Part shown: piece after piece, positions 36,908 through 45,138 of the stretch | How the letters are laid out: each line of letters starts with the position of its first letter | Position numbering within the stretch: the first letter of the stretch is position 1 | NCBI GenBank assembly: GCA_964636945.1 | Contig: CAZWVH010000002.1 | Coordinates: forward strand, 10,299-74,298 | DNA from: CAZADA01 sp964636945 | GTDB lineage: Bacteria > Pseudomonadota > Alphaproteobacteria > Caulobacterales > Maricaulaceae | DNA length: 64,000 bases | Direction of reading: 5' to 3' | The notes under the pieces: model-generated | What the model saw: the letters and a program-made list of their open reading frames with translations, nothing else | What the model was told of the DNA's origin: nothing | Database searches by the model: none | Translations under genes and position numbers: made by a program

Positions 36908-38449
36908 ATGCCGTTCGCGGATCAAAATTGGGATGACGCGGTTGCAGATGACCAACCACGCGTAGCCTGTGGCGTCTTTGGCGTCTTGGGAGAACCGGCG
37001 GCGTCCGAATTGGCCTATCTTGGACTGCACTCGCTACAGCATCGCGGCCAGGATGGATGCGGGATCGCCAGCCTGGATGGCGACCAATTCCACGTTGAAC
37101 GCCATTTGGGCTTGGTGAACGATCACTTCGCCGCCGGTCGGATGGCGCAGCCCAACCGTCTACCTGGCGATGGCGCGGTGGCCCACACGCGCTACACGAC
37201 GCAAGGGCGCAATGTGGCGCGCAATCTGCAACCCTTTTACGGCGAGTGGAGCGCACATGATCCCAACGATGACGTCATGGTGGGCATGGCGGTCGCCCAC
37301 AACGGCAATCTCACCAACTCCACTGCACTGCGCAATGAACTCAGCCGAGCCGGTGTCCTGTTTCAAAGCGAAACCGACACTGAGGTGATCGTCCACTTGG
37401 CCGCACGCTCTCCACACAATGATGTGGAGTTCCGCCTATTGGACGCCCTGCGTCAAGTCGAAGGCGGATACGCTATTGTTGTCTTGACGAAGGACAAACT
37501 CATTGCAGCTCGCGATCCCATGGGAATTCGTCCTTTGGTGGTCGGCAAGCTCAATCATGCCAACGACAGCGGCCAGCCTGTTCATATCGCCGCTTCGGAG
37601 ACCTGCGCGCTGGACATTGTCAATGCACGCTACTTAGCCGATGTCCGCCCCGGCGAGATGTTGGTGGCTGAGCGTGGCAAGGACGACTGGCGATCGCTGG
37701 AAATTGCGCCGATCCGCGCGCGCCCTCGCACCTGCGCGTTCGAGTATCTCTACTTTGCGCGGCCTGACTCCGTGGTGGACGGCATCAGCGTCTATAATGC
37801 GCGCAAAAGCATGGGTCGCCAGTTGGCGCGCGAAACCATGGACAATGTGGAGGTGGACATAGTCGTGCCCGTGCCCGACTCTGGCATGCCCGCGGCCATG
37901 GGGTTTGCCGAGGAAAGCCAATTGCCCATGGAGTTGGGGATCATTCGCAGCCACTCGGTGGGTCGCAGCTTTATTCTGGCCGACCAAGCCACCAGGGCGC
38001 ACAAAGTGCGCCTCAAGCACAGCGCCAATAGCGCTGTTCTCAAGGGCAAACGCGTGTTGTTGGTCGATGATTCCATTGTCCGCGGCACCACATCGCGCAA
38101 GATTGTCGAGATCGTCCGCCAGGCCGGCGCGGTGGAGGTGCATTTCCGCTCTGCCAGCCCGCGGATCATGTATGACGATTTTTACGGCATCGAACTGAGC
38201 GACGAGCACACGCTGTTCGCGCGTGAGGGCCGTCCCTACGAGGAGATGGTCAATGAATTGGGGGTCGATAGCCTCGGATTCTTGTCACTCGACGGGCTAT
38301 ATGAAGGCATTGTCGGGGAGCCAAAAAATTCAGAGGTTCCTCAGTTGTGCGACCATTATTTTACACGCGATTATCCCACCCGTCGAGTGGACCACGACGC
38401 AGCCCGCCTCGGCAGGCGCTCACAATTATCTCTGCTTAAGGACGCCTGA
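36908..38449 (+). CDS. purF: Amidophosphoribosyltransferase
   Basis: First committed step of purine synthesis: PRPP plus glutamine to phosphoribosylamine. The 513-residue protein has a 20-residue propeptide before the nucleophile Cys21 (ACGVFGV), so it is expected to mature by self-cleavage. It also has HSLQHRGQDGCGI, the PRPP loop VLLVDDSIVRGTTS, and the glutaminase residues in AVAHNGNLTN. AAGGAG at 36894-36899 sits eight bases before ATG 36908; an in-frame TTG at 36890 is less likely. Confidence 0.96.
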   Translation: MPFADQNWDDAVADDQPRVACGVFGVLGEPAASELAYLGLHSLQHRGQDGCGIASLDGDQFHVERHLGLVNDHFAAGRMAQPNRLPGDGAVAHTRYTTQGRNVARNLQPFYGEWSAHDPNDDVMVGMAVAHNGNLTNSTALRNELSRAGVLFQSETDTEVIVHLAARSPHNDVEFRLLDALRQVEGGYAIVVLTKDKLIAARDPMGIRPLVVGKLNHANDSGQPVHIAASETCALDIVNARYLADVRPGEMLVAERGKDDWRSLEIAPIRARPRTCAFEYLYFARPDSVVDGISVYNARKSMGRQLARETMDNVEVDIVVPVPDSGMPAAMGFAEESQLPMELGIIRSHSVGRSFILADQATRAHKVRLKHSANSAVLKGKRVLLVDDSIVRGTTSRKIVEIVRQAGAVEVHFRSASPRIMYDDFYGIELSDEHTLFAREGRPYEEMVNELGVDSLGFLSLDGLYEGIVGEPKNSEVPQLCDHYFTRDYPTRRVDHDAARLGRRSQLSLLKDA

Positions 38450-38454
38450 GCGAC

Positions 38455-39195
38455 GTGACTGGTCCAGGACCACTTACCGGCCGGCGATATGTCATCACCG
38501 GCGCATCCCGCGGCTTGGGCGCAGCCATTGCTCGATGCGCTGGAGCTGAAGGCGCGCATGTGATCGCGATGGCGCGCACCCAAGCGGGCCTGGAAGAACT
38601 GGACGACGCGATCCAGAAAAGCGGCGGCCCGCCCGCCACGCTGGTACCGCTCGATCTGCGCGACGGCGCGGCGCTCGATCGCCTTGGTCCGTCCCTTGCT
38701 GATCGTTTTGAGGTGATTGACGGCTTTGTCCACGCGGCAGGCAGTCATCACGGGCTCGCGCCGTTGTGGGATGTGACTCCCATCACTTTTGATACAGATT
38801 TCACAGTCAATGTGGTGGCCGGCCACCGACTCATTCGCGCGCTGCATCCGCTCCTGGCCAAGTCGGACTCTGCCAACGCCGTGTTTGTGACTGACGCCAC
38901 GCCGCCAGACCCGCCAGCGTATTGGGGCTCATACGCCGCGGCAAAAGCGGCGCTTGAGGCGCTGGCCAGCGCGTACGCCGCCGAAGCGCGTCCAGCGGGC
39001 GTGCGCGTGCGCGTGTTCGACCCAGGCCCCATGGGCACGCGTCTGCGCACCCGGGCCTTTCCCGGCGAAAGTCCCGATCAATCGCGCCCGCCCGACCTGC
39101 CCGCCAAATGGCTGGTGGATCACCTGGCCGCTGTTCAGATTGAGGACACAAAAGACATCCGCTTGGTTTATCGGGACTTTGATCCCGACACGTAA
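38455..39195 (+). CDS. Short-chain dehydrogenase/reductase
   Basis: A 246-residue SDR starting at GTG 38455, five bases after the purF stop. It has the cofactor motif TGASRGLGAAI, AAG in VHAAGSHHG, and YAAAKAALEAL, where the catalytic Tyr and Lys sit in the order YxxxK. Such an SDR directly after purF is common in alphaproteobacteria; the substrate is unknown. The last 28 bases overlap the 3' end of der on the other strand. Confidence 0.85.
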   Translation: MTGPGPLTGRRYVITGASRGLGAAIARCAGAEGAHVIAMARTQAGLEELDDAIQKSGGPPATLVPLDLRDGAALDRLGPSLADRFEVIDGFVHAAGSHHGLAPLWDVTPITFDTDFTVNVVAGHRLIRALHPLLAKSDSANAVFVTDATPPDPPAYWGSYAAAKAALEALASAYAAEARPAGVRVRVFDPGPMGTRLRTRAFPGESPDQSRPPDLPAKWLVDHLAAVQIEDTKDIRLVYRDFDPDT

Positions 39196-40520
39196 GGGTT
39201 CGAGCCCGCGCGCACATTCAATCGGATTGGTGCGCCGCCCAGATCAAACGCTTCGCGAATGCCGCTGATCAAATAGCGCTTGTAGGATTCGGGCATGTGC
39301 TCAGCGCGACTGGCGATCAGCACGAAGGTGGGCGGGCGGCTCTTGGTTTGCGCCATATAGCGCGGCTTAATCCGCCGGCCATTGACCGCTGGCGGCGGGT
39401 TGCGACTTACAGCTTCGGCCAGCCAATCATTGAGATCGCGGGTTTTCACCTTTGCGCTCCAGTCGGTGTGCAGCGCCATGATGGTTGGCATGATCCGATC
39501 CAGTCCCTCACCGGTCAGCCCGGACACAGTGATGATCGGCGCGGCGGCGGCTTGTGCGTCCAGGCGTGAAATCCGATAACGGATTTCCTTTAAGAGCTCT
39601 TGGCGGTCATTGACCAAATCCCACTTGGTGACAACGAACACGAGCCCCCGCCCTTCGCGGATCACCAAGTCTGCCAGTCTCATGTCCTGGGTTTCCAAGG
39701 CGTTTTCGGGATCCATGACCAGCAACACCACTTCGGCAAACCGCACAGCGCGCGTGGTGTCGGCGGTGGAGAGTCGCTCAACTGGATCCACGACTTTGGA
39801 TTTCTTGCGCAATCCTGCAGTGTCATGGAGGCGCACCGCGCGCCCCTCCCAACTCCACTGGACGGGCACAGCATCACGCGTCAGGCCAGGCTCGGGGCCC
39901 GTGATCAGACGCTCATCGCCGATCAGAGCATTGATCAGGGTGGATTTGCCTGCATTGGGCCGGCCAATCACGGCCAGCCGCAGCGGTGCGCCCTCTGCCT
40001 CGGCGGCCTCATCGGACTTGTCACTGTTGGGCAACGCGTCGCGCAGCGCAGCGATCAGATCAGCGACCCCATCTCCATGCTCGGCTGACATGGGGACAGG
40101 CTCGCCAAAGCCCAATGAATAGCTTTCAAGAATGCCGTCATCGCCTGCGAGGCCTTCGCATTTATTGGCCACAAGCAACACAGGTTTGCCCGCCCGGCGC
40201 AACGCGTCAGCGAACACACGATCGGCTCCGGTAATCCCAGCGCGCGCATCGATCACGAACACATTGAGATCCGCCGACTGCAAGGCCCGGTCGGCTTGTG
40301 CGCGCATCCGGCGCTGAATGCTGTCCGCCGGCGCCTCTTCGAGCCCTGCGGTGTCCACTAGGATGAGATCCAGCCCGCCCACCTTCGCGCGCGCCTCGCG
40401 TCGATCACGCGTGACCCCAGGCCGGTCATGAACAATGGCCAGCTTCTTTCCCGCCAAGCGGTTAAACAGGGTGGACTTACCCACATTGGGCCGCCCCACA
40501 ATGGCAACAGTGGACGTCAG
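39168..40520 (-). CDS. der: Ribosome-assembly GTPase Der (EngA), start uncertain
   Basis: Double-GTPase needed for 50S subunit maturation. Two G domains are visible, with G1 motifs GRPNVGKSTLF and GRPNAGKSTLI, DTAGLE and DTAGLR switch motifs, NKCE and TKWD specificity motifs, and a C-terminal KH-like domain. No ATG, GTG or TTG lies upstream of the first G1 in frame; the GTG at 40499 is itself the Val just before GRPNVGKS and would cut the first beta strand. I extend to CTG 40520, which has GAGGAGG ten bases upstream and gives TSTVAIVGRPN, the expected N-terminus. Use of CTG is inferred. Confidence 0.9.
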   Translation of the reverse strand: MTSTVAIVGRPNVGKSTLFNRLAGKKLAIVHDRPGVTRDRREARAKVGGLDLILVDTAGLEEAPADSIQRRMRAQADRALQSADLNVFVIDARAGITGADRVFADALRRAGKPVLLVANKCEGLAGDDGILESYSLGFGEPVPMSAEHGDGVADLIAALRDALPNSDKSDEAAEAEGAPLRLAVIGRPNAGKSTLINALIGDERLITGPEPGLTRDAVPVQWSWEGRAVRLHDTAGLRKKSKVVDPVERLSTADTTRAVRFAEVVLLVMDPENALETQDMRLADLVIREGRGLVFVVTKWDLVNDRQELLKEIRYRISRLDAQAAAAPIITVSGLTGEGLDRIMPTIMALHTDWSAKVKTRDLNDWLAEAVSRNPPPAVNGRRIKPRYMAQTKSRPPTFVLIASRAEHMPESYKRYLISGIREAFDLGGAPIRLNVRAGSNPYVSGSKSR

Positions 40521-40550
40521 TGCGCCAGCGCCTCCTCGCGCATCGGCTGA

Positions 40551-41897
40551 TCAGCGAAACGCTGTTAACTCGCCATCGTCATTCAACACATACATCGTGT
40601 TGTTTGCCACCACGGGGGGAATAAAGCTGGGCCCGCCAAGACCGTATGACTCGATCTTCTCACCGTTGTTGACGTTAAACGAGTACAAACGGCCTTCCGA
40701 ATTGGTCAGATAAAGGCGTCCGCCCGCCAGCACAGGGCCAGACCAAGAAATTTTGCCTTTGCGTTTTTTGTCATTCTCATAGAGCGGCAATTGGTTGATC
40801 CAATGGACGCGACCATTAAAGCGCGACAGGCAAATCAGCTCCGCGTCCGTGGTCACCAAGAACAAATACCCACCAACGACCCAGGGGCGATGAATGCCGC
40901 CAGCAGGCTGGGTCCATATCCGCTCGCCGGTGCGCAAATCTAATGCAGCCAACACGCCTGAGTGGCTAACCGCATAGACCACATCACCTGCAATGACAGG
41001 ACTGCCTGCAATATCGTTAAGGGCGCTTAGCGGCGTGGTGCGGACAGAAGAGGTCAGGGCCTCGGACCAAAGAGGGCGACCATTGTCGGTGCGCAAGGCC
41101 ACAACTTCACCTGAAGCGAACGGCGCCACAACCACATCGCCGGAAACCGCCGGTGTTGAAGCGGTCAAGATGCGCGCCGGCTCAGCCAAGCTTTGGTAGG
41201 TCCATAAGACGTCGCCATCGTCTGTGGACAGCGCGAACAGCTCATTGTCCACACTGACAGCGAACACGCGCCCGTCCGCGACCGTGGGCGGAGCATGCAT
41301 GGGCGCCGACACGGTTGTGCGCCAAATCTCATCGCCGCTTTCAGTATCCAAAGCGGCCACCACCCCAAACCCCGCAGTCACGTAGAGAACGCCGTCCGTC
41401 ACTGCGATGCCGCCCACGCGCGCGGTTCGGTCGCGCCGGGCTTCCGCGCGAATGCGCTCGCGCCAAAGTCGTTTACCGCTTTCCTCGTCATAGGCTGAAA
41501 TCACGCCTTTGGAATCGAGCGCGAACAGACGCCCATCCTCAATGATCGGCGGCGCGGAAATCCGGCGATCACTGTTCGATCCCGAACCAATATTTCGCCG
41601 CCAGTCACGATCGATTTCCTCGGCCAATGCAGGGTGAGCCAAGACATGATTGGGCAATCCGCCTTCCATACGCCAGAAACGATTTGGCGCCGACGAGGGC
41701 AAATTGATGTCAGACAGAGCCAGATCGGGATCGACTTCAAGTGATTGCTCGAAGTTCAGAAACGATACCCGGCGGTCCGCCTCTGACTGCTCATCGCCAC
41801 CATCCTCGCCGTCAAATGGATTGAGCGCGCACGCCGCAGCGAACGACGCCAGCATGACTACGCCCAATACTGAGCGGGCAAAACGCTTTTGGATCAT
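40551..41897 (-). CDS. bamB: Outer-membrane protein assembly factor BamB
   Basis: Lipoprotein of the Bam complex that helps insert beta-barrel proteins. The 448-residue protein has a signal peptide with lipobox FAAAC and then an eight-bladed PQQ-type propeller: repeated blades such as GVLYVTAGFGVVAALD and GVLAALDLRTGERIW contain the A-x-D-x-x-x-G-x-x-x-W pattern. It overlaps the YfgM-like gene by ATGA and precedes der, the standard yfgM-bamB-der order. Confidence 0.92.
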   Translation of the reverse strand: MIQKRFARSVLGVVMLASFAAACALNPFDGEDGGDEQSEADRRVSFLNFEQSLEVDPDLALSDINLPSSAPNRFWRMEGGLPNHVLAHPALAEEIDRDWRRNIGSGSNSDRRISAPPIIEDGRLFALDSKGVISAYDEESGKRLWRERIRAEARRDRTARVGGIAVTDGVLYVTAGFGVVAALDTESGDEIWRTTVSAPMHAPPTVADGRVFAVSVDNELFALSTDDGDVLWTYQSLAEPARILTASTPAVSGDVVVAPFASGEVVALRTDNGRPLWSEALTSSVRTTPLSALNDIAGSPVIAGDVVYAVSHSGVLAALDLRTGERIWTQPAGGIHRPWVVGGYLFLVTTDAELICLSRFNGRVHWINQLPLYENDKKRKGKISWSGPVLAGGRLYLTNSEGRLYSFNVNNGEKIESYGLGGPSFIPPVVANNTMYVLNDDGELTAFR

Positions 41898-42649
41898 TGC
41901 TTCTCCTCGCCGCCAGTTGCGTCCAAAGCCGCAGACTCAGCGCCAGATTCACGATTACGATAGGCCGCGTTTTGCGCGGCGGCCTGTTTGGTGTGGGGCC
42001 CCAATAGTGTTCGCGCCAAAGCGGCCGCTTCGCTCGCGCGTTGGCGCAAGCCCGGCGGAACCGCGCCGCGAGTGAGCCGCTCATACATCTCTGCGGCCTC
42101 CTCATAGCGGCCCGCCTCAAGCGCCTTGGCCGCGAGCATCTCCTCAGCCAACAATTGGTAGGGTGAGCTGTCATCGGTCATGAGGGTATAAAGTTGGCTT
42201 TCCGCTTCGCTGTAAGGTAGACCATCGAGCCGCACATACAGCGCCTTTAATTGGGCCGCGCCAGCGTAAAACTCGTCATTCGACTCCGCGGCGGCGTCGC
42301 CCAGAATATTGCCAACCGCAAAAAAATCACGCCCTTCGCTGAGGGCAAGTTGGGCCAATTGCTGCTTTGCCAACACGCGATAAGCCTGGCCGCCATTCTC
42401 GGCCAGCTGCTCGAAACGCGTGCGCGCAGCCTCCACATTCCCATTTTCTAAGCTCGACAGCGCCAGCGTGTAGATCTCGCCATCAGCTTCCGCAGCGCTT
42501 TCTTGACGCTCCGAGAAAGCGCTAAACAGGGCGACGCCCAAAACAATTGCGATCATGGCGCCAATCAACAGAGGCGCATATTTGCGGACCTGCTCGCGCT
42601 GTTTTTCTTCAGCCAGTTCTCGGTCGACGACATCAAAAATGTCAGCCAT
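41894..42649 (-). CDS. YfgM-like membrane-anchored TPR protein
   Basis: A 251-residue protein with a short charged cytoplasmic N-terminus (VVDRELAEEKQREQVRKY), one membrane helix near residues 26-46, and a periplasmic part with TPR-like helical repeats (LENGNVEAARTRFEQLAE, LEAGRYEEAAEMYERLT). In E. coli YfgM associates with the SecYEG translocon and PpiD. The C-terminal tail is Ala/Glu-rich. It overlaps bamB by four bases, so the two are probably co-translated. Confidence 0.85.
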   Translation of the reverse strand: MADIFDVVDRELAEEKQREQVRKYAPLLIGAMIAIVLGVALFSAFSERQESAAEADGEIYTLALSSLENGNVEAARTRFEQLAENGGQAYRVLAKQQLAQLALSEGRDFFAVGNILGDAAAESNDEFYAGAAQLKALYVRLDGLPYSEAESQLYTLMTDDSSPYQLLAEEMLAAKALEAGRYEEAAEMYERLTRGAVPPGLRQRASEAAALARTLLGPHTKQAAAQNAAYRNRESGAESAALDATGGEEKQ

Positions 42650-42730
42650 GTATCAAACGAACTCCAATTCGATGTTGCCGCGACGGTAGTCGCGCGTGCC
42701 CCGGGAGGCAACGATTTCGCGCGTGCTGAT

Positions 42731-43567
42731 TCAGCCTTCGCTGGCAAGCGTCGCAGGTTTTCCATACACATTGTCATCGCCAGGGAAAGTCCGGGCTTTG
42801 ACTTCAGCGGCGTAATTTTCAGCCGCCTCAGCAATCAGCTTACGCAAATCTGCCCGGGTTTTGACAAATTTTGGCGCCCAATCGAACAAGCCTAACATGT
42901 CATGCGTGACCAGAACCTGACCGTCACATTGCGCCGAAGCGCCAATTCCAATGGTTGGGGCGTCAACCGCACCGGTTACATCGCGCGCCAGCGGCTCAGC
43001 GACGCCTTCCACCACAATCGCAAAGGCCCCTGCCCGATCGACCGCGCGAGCATCGGCCATGATCTGGGCCTTGCTGGCTTCGTTCTTGCCTTGCGTCTTG
43101 AATCCGCCAAGGGTCAAAATCGACTGCGGGCGCAACCCAACATGACCCATCACCGGAATGCCCCGCTCCACCAAATAGGCCACCGTCGGCGCCATGTGTT
43201 CGCCGGTTTCCAGCTTCACGGCCTGCGCGCCCGTTTCCATCAGCACGCGTGATGCATTGCGGAATGCCTGTTCGCGACTTTCCTCAAATGACCCGAACGG
43301 CATGTCGATCACCACAAGCGCCTGTTGTGCGCTGCGCATCACCGCTTGGCCGTGCAAAATCATCATCTCAAGCGTCACACCGACCGTGGAGGGCAGGCCA
43401 TGCACCACCATGCCCACTGAATCTCCCACCAAAAGCACATCGCAATGGGGATCCAAAAGCCCCGCCATGGGCGCGTCGTATGCGGTGAGGCAGACCAAAG
43501 GGGTCGCCCCCTTCGCCTTGGCGATGTCGAGCACCGACTTGCGCTGTATTTTATTTTGAGCAGACAT
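42731..43567 (-). CDS. panB: 3-methyl-2-oxobutanoate hydroxymethyltransferase
   Basis: First step of pantothenate synthesis: transfers a hydroxymethyl group from methylene-THF to ketoisovalerate. The 278-residue protein shows LVCLTAYDAPMAGLLD, LVGDSVGMVVHGLPSTV and IPVMGHVGLRPQS, all standard. The frame runs up to 43615, but MSAQNKIQRKSV at 43567 matches the family N-terminus. No panC or panD is nearby. Confidence 0.95.
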   Translation of the reverse strand: MSAQNKIQRKSVLDIAKAKGATPLVCLTAYDAPMAGLLDPHCDVLLVGDSVGMVVHGLPSTVGVTLEMMILHGQAVMRSAQQALVVIDMPFGSFEESREQAFRNASRVLMETGAQAVKLETGEHMAPTVAYLVERGIPVMGHVGLRPQSILTLGGFKTQGKNEASKAQIMADARAVDRAGAFAIVVEGVAEPLARDVTGAVDAPTIGIGASAQCDGQVLVTHDMLGLFDWAPKFVKTRADLRKLIAEAAENYAAEVKARTFPGDDNVYGKPATLASEG

Positions 43568-43618
43568 GACCGCCTGATACGCATTGCTCGCCCTCACGGC
43601 AAGCAAAGAGCGCACGGT

Positions 43619-44029
43619 TCAAACGGCCACGCGCCGGCCTTCAAGACGAGACGCCACGGCGGCGGCGAGCTCGCGATCGGCGGGAGCAAGATCAAACTTA
43701 AAGAGGCGTTCCCGGCGCACCCACGCGATCTCGTCGTGTTCTCGCGCTTCAATCACTCCGTCCCATTGCCGGCACGCGAATAGCAGCAGCGTGATGTTGT
43801 CCTGGTGCGGGCATACAAAGGCAAAAGGCTCAAGGCAGGAAGGGCAAGGATCAACACCCAGTTCTTCAAACAATTCACGAGCCAGCGCTGCTTGGGGTGT
43901 TTCCCCTGCTTCCACCTTACCGCCAGGAAACTCCCACAGGCCGCCATGGCGTTTGTGGGCGGGGCGCTTAGCAATCAATACCCGCCCGTCCACATCCAGC
44001 AATACGCCCGCCACGACCAGAAGCGTCAT
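43619..44029 (-). CDS. mutT: MutT-type Nudix hydrolase (8-oxo-dGTP diphosphatase)
   Basis: A 136-residue Nudix protein likely to clean the nucleotide pool of 8-oxo-dGTP. The Nudix box runs from GGKVEAGETPQAALARE through LFEELGV with all the conserved Gly and Glu positions. KRPAHKRHGGLWEFPGGK before it is typical of MutT. It follows the parvulin gene after nine bases and precedes panB by 51. Confidence 0.9.
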   Translation of the reverse strand: MTLLVVAGVLLDVDGRVLIAKRPAHKRHGGLWEFPGGKVEAGETPQAALARELFEELGVDPCPSCLEPFAFVCPHQDNITLLLFACRQWDGVIEAREHDEIAWVRRERLFKFDLAPADRELAAAVASRLEGRRVAV

Positions 44030-44038
44030 CCATCCGTC

Positions 44039-44926
44039 CTATTGCGAGGACCGCACGCCTGCTGACCGCGTGATCTCAGCATTGGATTGCAGCACATCGG
44101 TGAGCTTGTCCAATTCTTGATATGTGAGAAAACGAACCAGGTCGGGCCGCATTTCTTCAAAAGTGGGCGGTTCTTCGGCGCGCCGATCCTCGACTTTAAT
44201 CACATGCCAGCCCAATTCGCTTTCAAACGGTTCGGAAATCGCGCCCACTGGCGTGTCAAACGCCACCGCCTCGATTTCAGGAATAATGATCTCCCCGCGT
44301 GCGAAATACCCCAAATCACCGCCCTCAAAGCGTGTTGCGTCATCGGTGGAGTGCTGCAACGCCAACTGGGCAAACTCGTCCGAGCCCTCACGCGCCATTT
44401 GCGCAATTAACGTCGCCTCCTCGGGGGTTTCCGAAACGATGTGGCGCACACGCACCTCATCGCCAAGCGGACGCAGCTTGACCTGTTCATCGAACAGTGT
44501 GCGCAGCGCGTCTTCAGTGACCGCGTCGTCAATCACCGTTTCCACAATAATATTGTACAAAATCAGCTCTCGCGCGGAGGCGATCCGCCGACGGGCTTCT
44601 TGGGTCTCGTGCAAATCGCGACGGCGCGCTTCAAGAGCGAAAATGCGCCGTTGAATGAGTTCATCCAAGACTTCAGCGAAGAGCTGCCCATCGGGATCGA
44701 GCGGGTCCGCCGCCTCCACAAGCCCCTGCGCGATGGCCTCGCGTTTGACATCAGAATCATAGATCGGCGTGCCGTTCACTTCAGCGACCACGGCGTCGCC
44801 AATGCGGGCAATGGCCGGTCCGAACGGATCTGAAGGATCTCCGCCCTGGCCGCAGCCGGCTGCAAACATCAATGCAGCCAATGACATTACTGCGCCGATA
44901 TGGCGGTACATCCTTCGCTTTGACAT
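44039..44926 (-). CDS. Parvulin-type peptidyl-prolyl isomerase lipoprotein (PrsA/PpiC-like)
   Basis: A 295-residue protein with a signal peptide and a lipobox (MFAAGC), followed by a SurA-like N-terminal helical domain and one parvulin domain (VRVRHIVSETPEEA, then GGDLGYFARGEIIIPEI and ELGWHVIKVEDRR). It is probably a lipid-anchored periplasmic foldase. ATG 44926 has AGGGA about ten bases upstream; ATG 44944 is an alternative. It is divergent from secA across 212 bases, so export and folding functions share a regulatory region. A second parvulin, SurA, is encoded at 18682. Confidence 0.87.
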   Translation of the reverse strand: MSKRRMYRHIGAVMSLAALMFAAGCGQGGDPSDPFGPAIARIGDAVVAEVNGTPIYDSDVKREAIAQGLVEAADPLDPDGQLFAEVLDELIQRRIFALEARRRDLHETQEARRRIASARELILYNIIVETVIDDAVTEDALRTLFDEQVKLRPLGDEVRVRHIVSETPEEATLIAQMAREGSDEFAQLALQHSTDDATRFEGGDLGYFARGEIIIPEIEAVAFDTPVGAISEPFESELGWHVIKVEDRRAEEPPTFEEMRPDLVRFLTYQELDKLTDVLQSNAEITRSAGVRSSQ

Positions 44927-44994
44927 AGTCGCAATTTCCCTCATGATGGTCGAAGGGTGCGCGGTTTGATTGCATGACCGGCCGCGTGCGCACA

Positions 44995-45023
44995 TTGACA
45001 GTGCCGATACGGCTCCTTAAGTC
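44995..45023 (+). promoter_or_regulatory. Candidate secA promoter
   Basis: TTGACA at 44995-45000 is a perfect -35 hexamer. With 16 or 17 bases spacing, TTAAGT (45017) or TAAGTC (45018) would be a poor -10. It lies 116 to 140 bases before the secA ATG, in the only spacer that could drive the gene. I saw no better pair. Confidence 0.35.
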
Positions 45024-45138
45024 ACGCGCGCTAACGTGTCGAGCCGCGTTGCGCGGGCGTTGCACTCTTCTCAGCAGAGTTTCACTTTGCGATCCGGGTG
45101 TGTGCGCCGCTTTTGTAAACACCGTTAAGGGCCCACGA

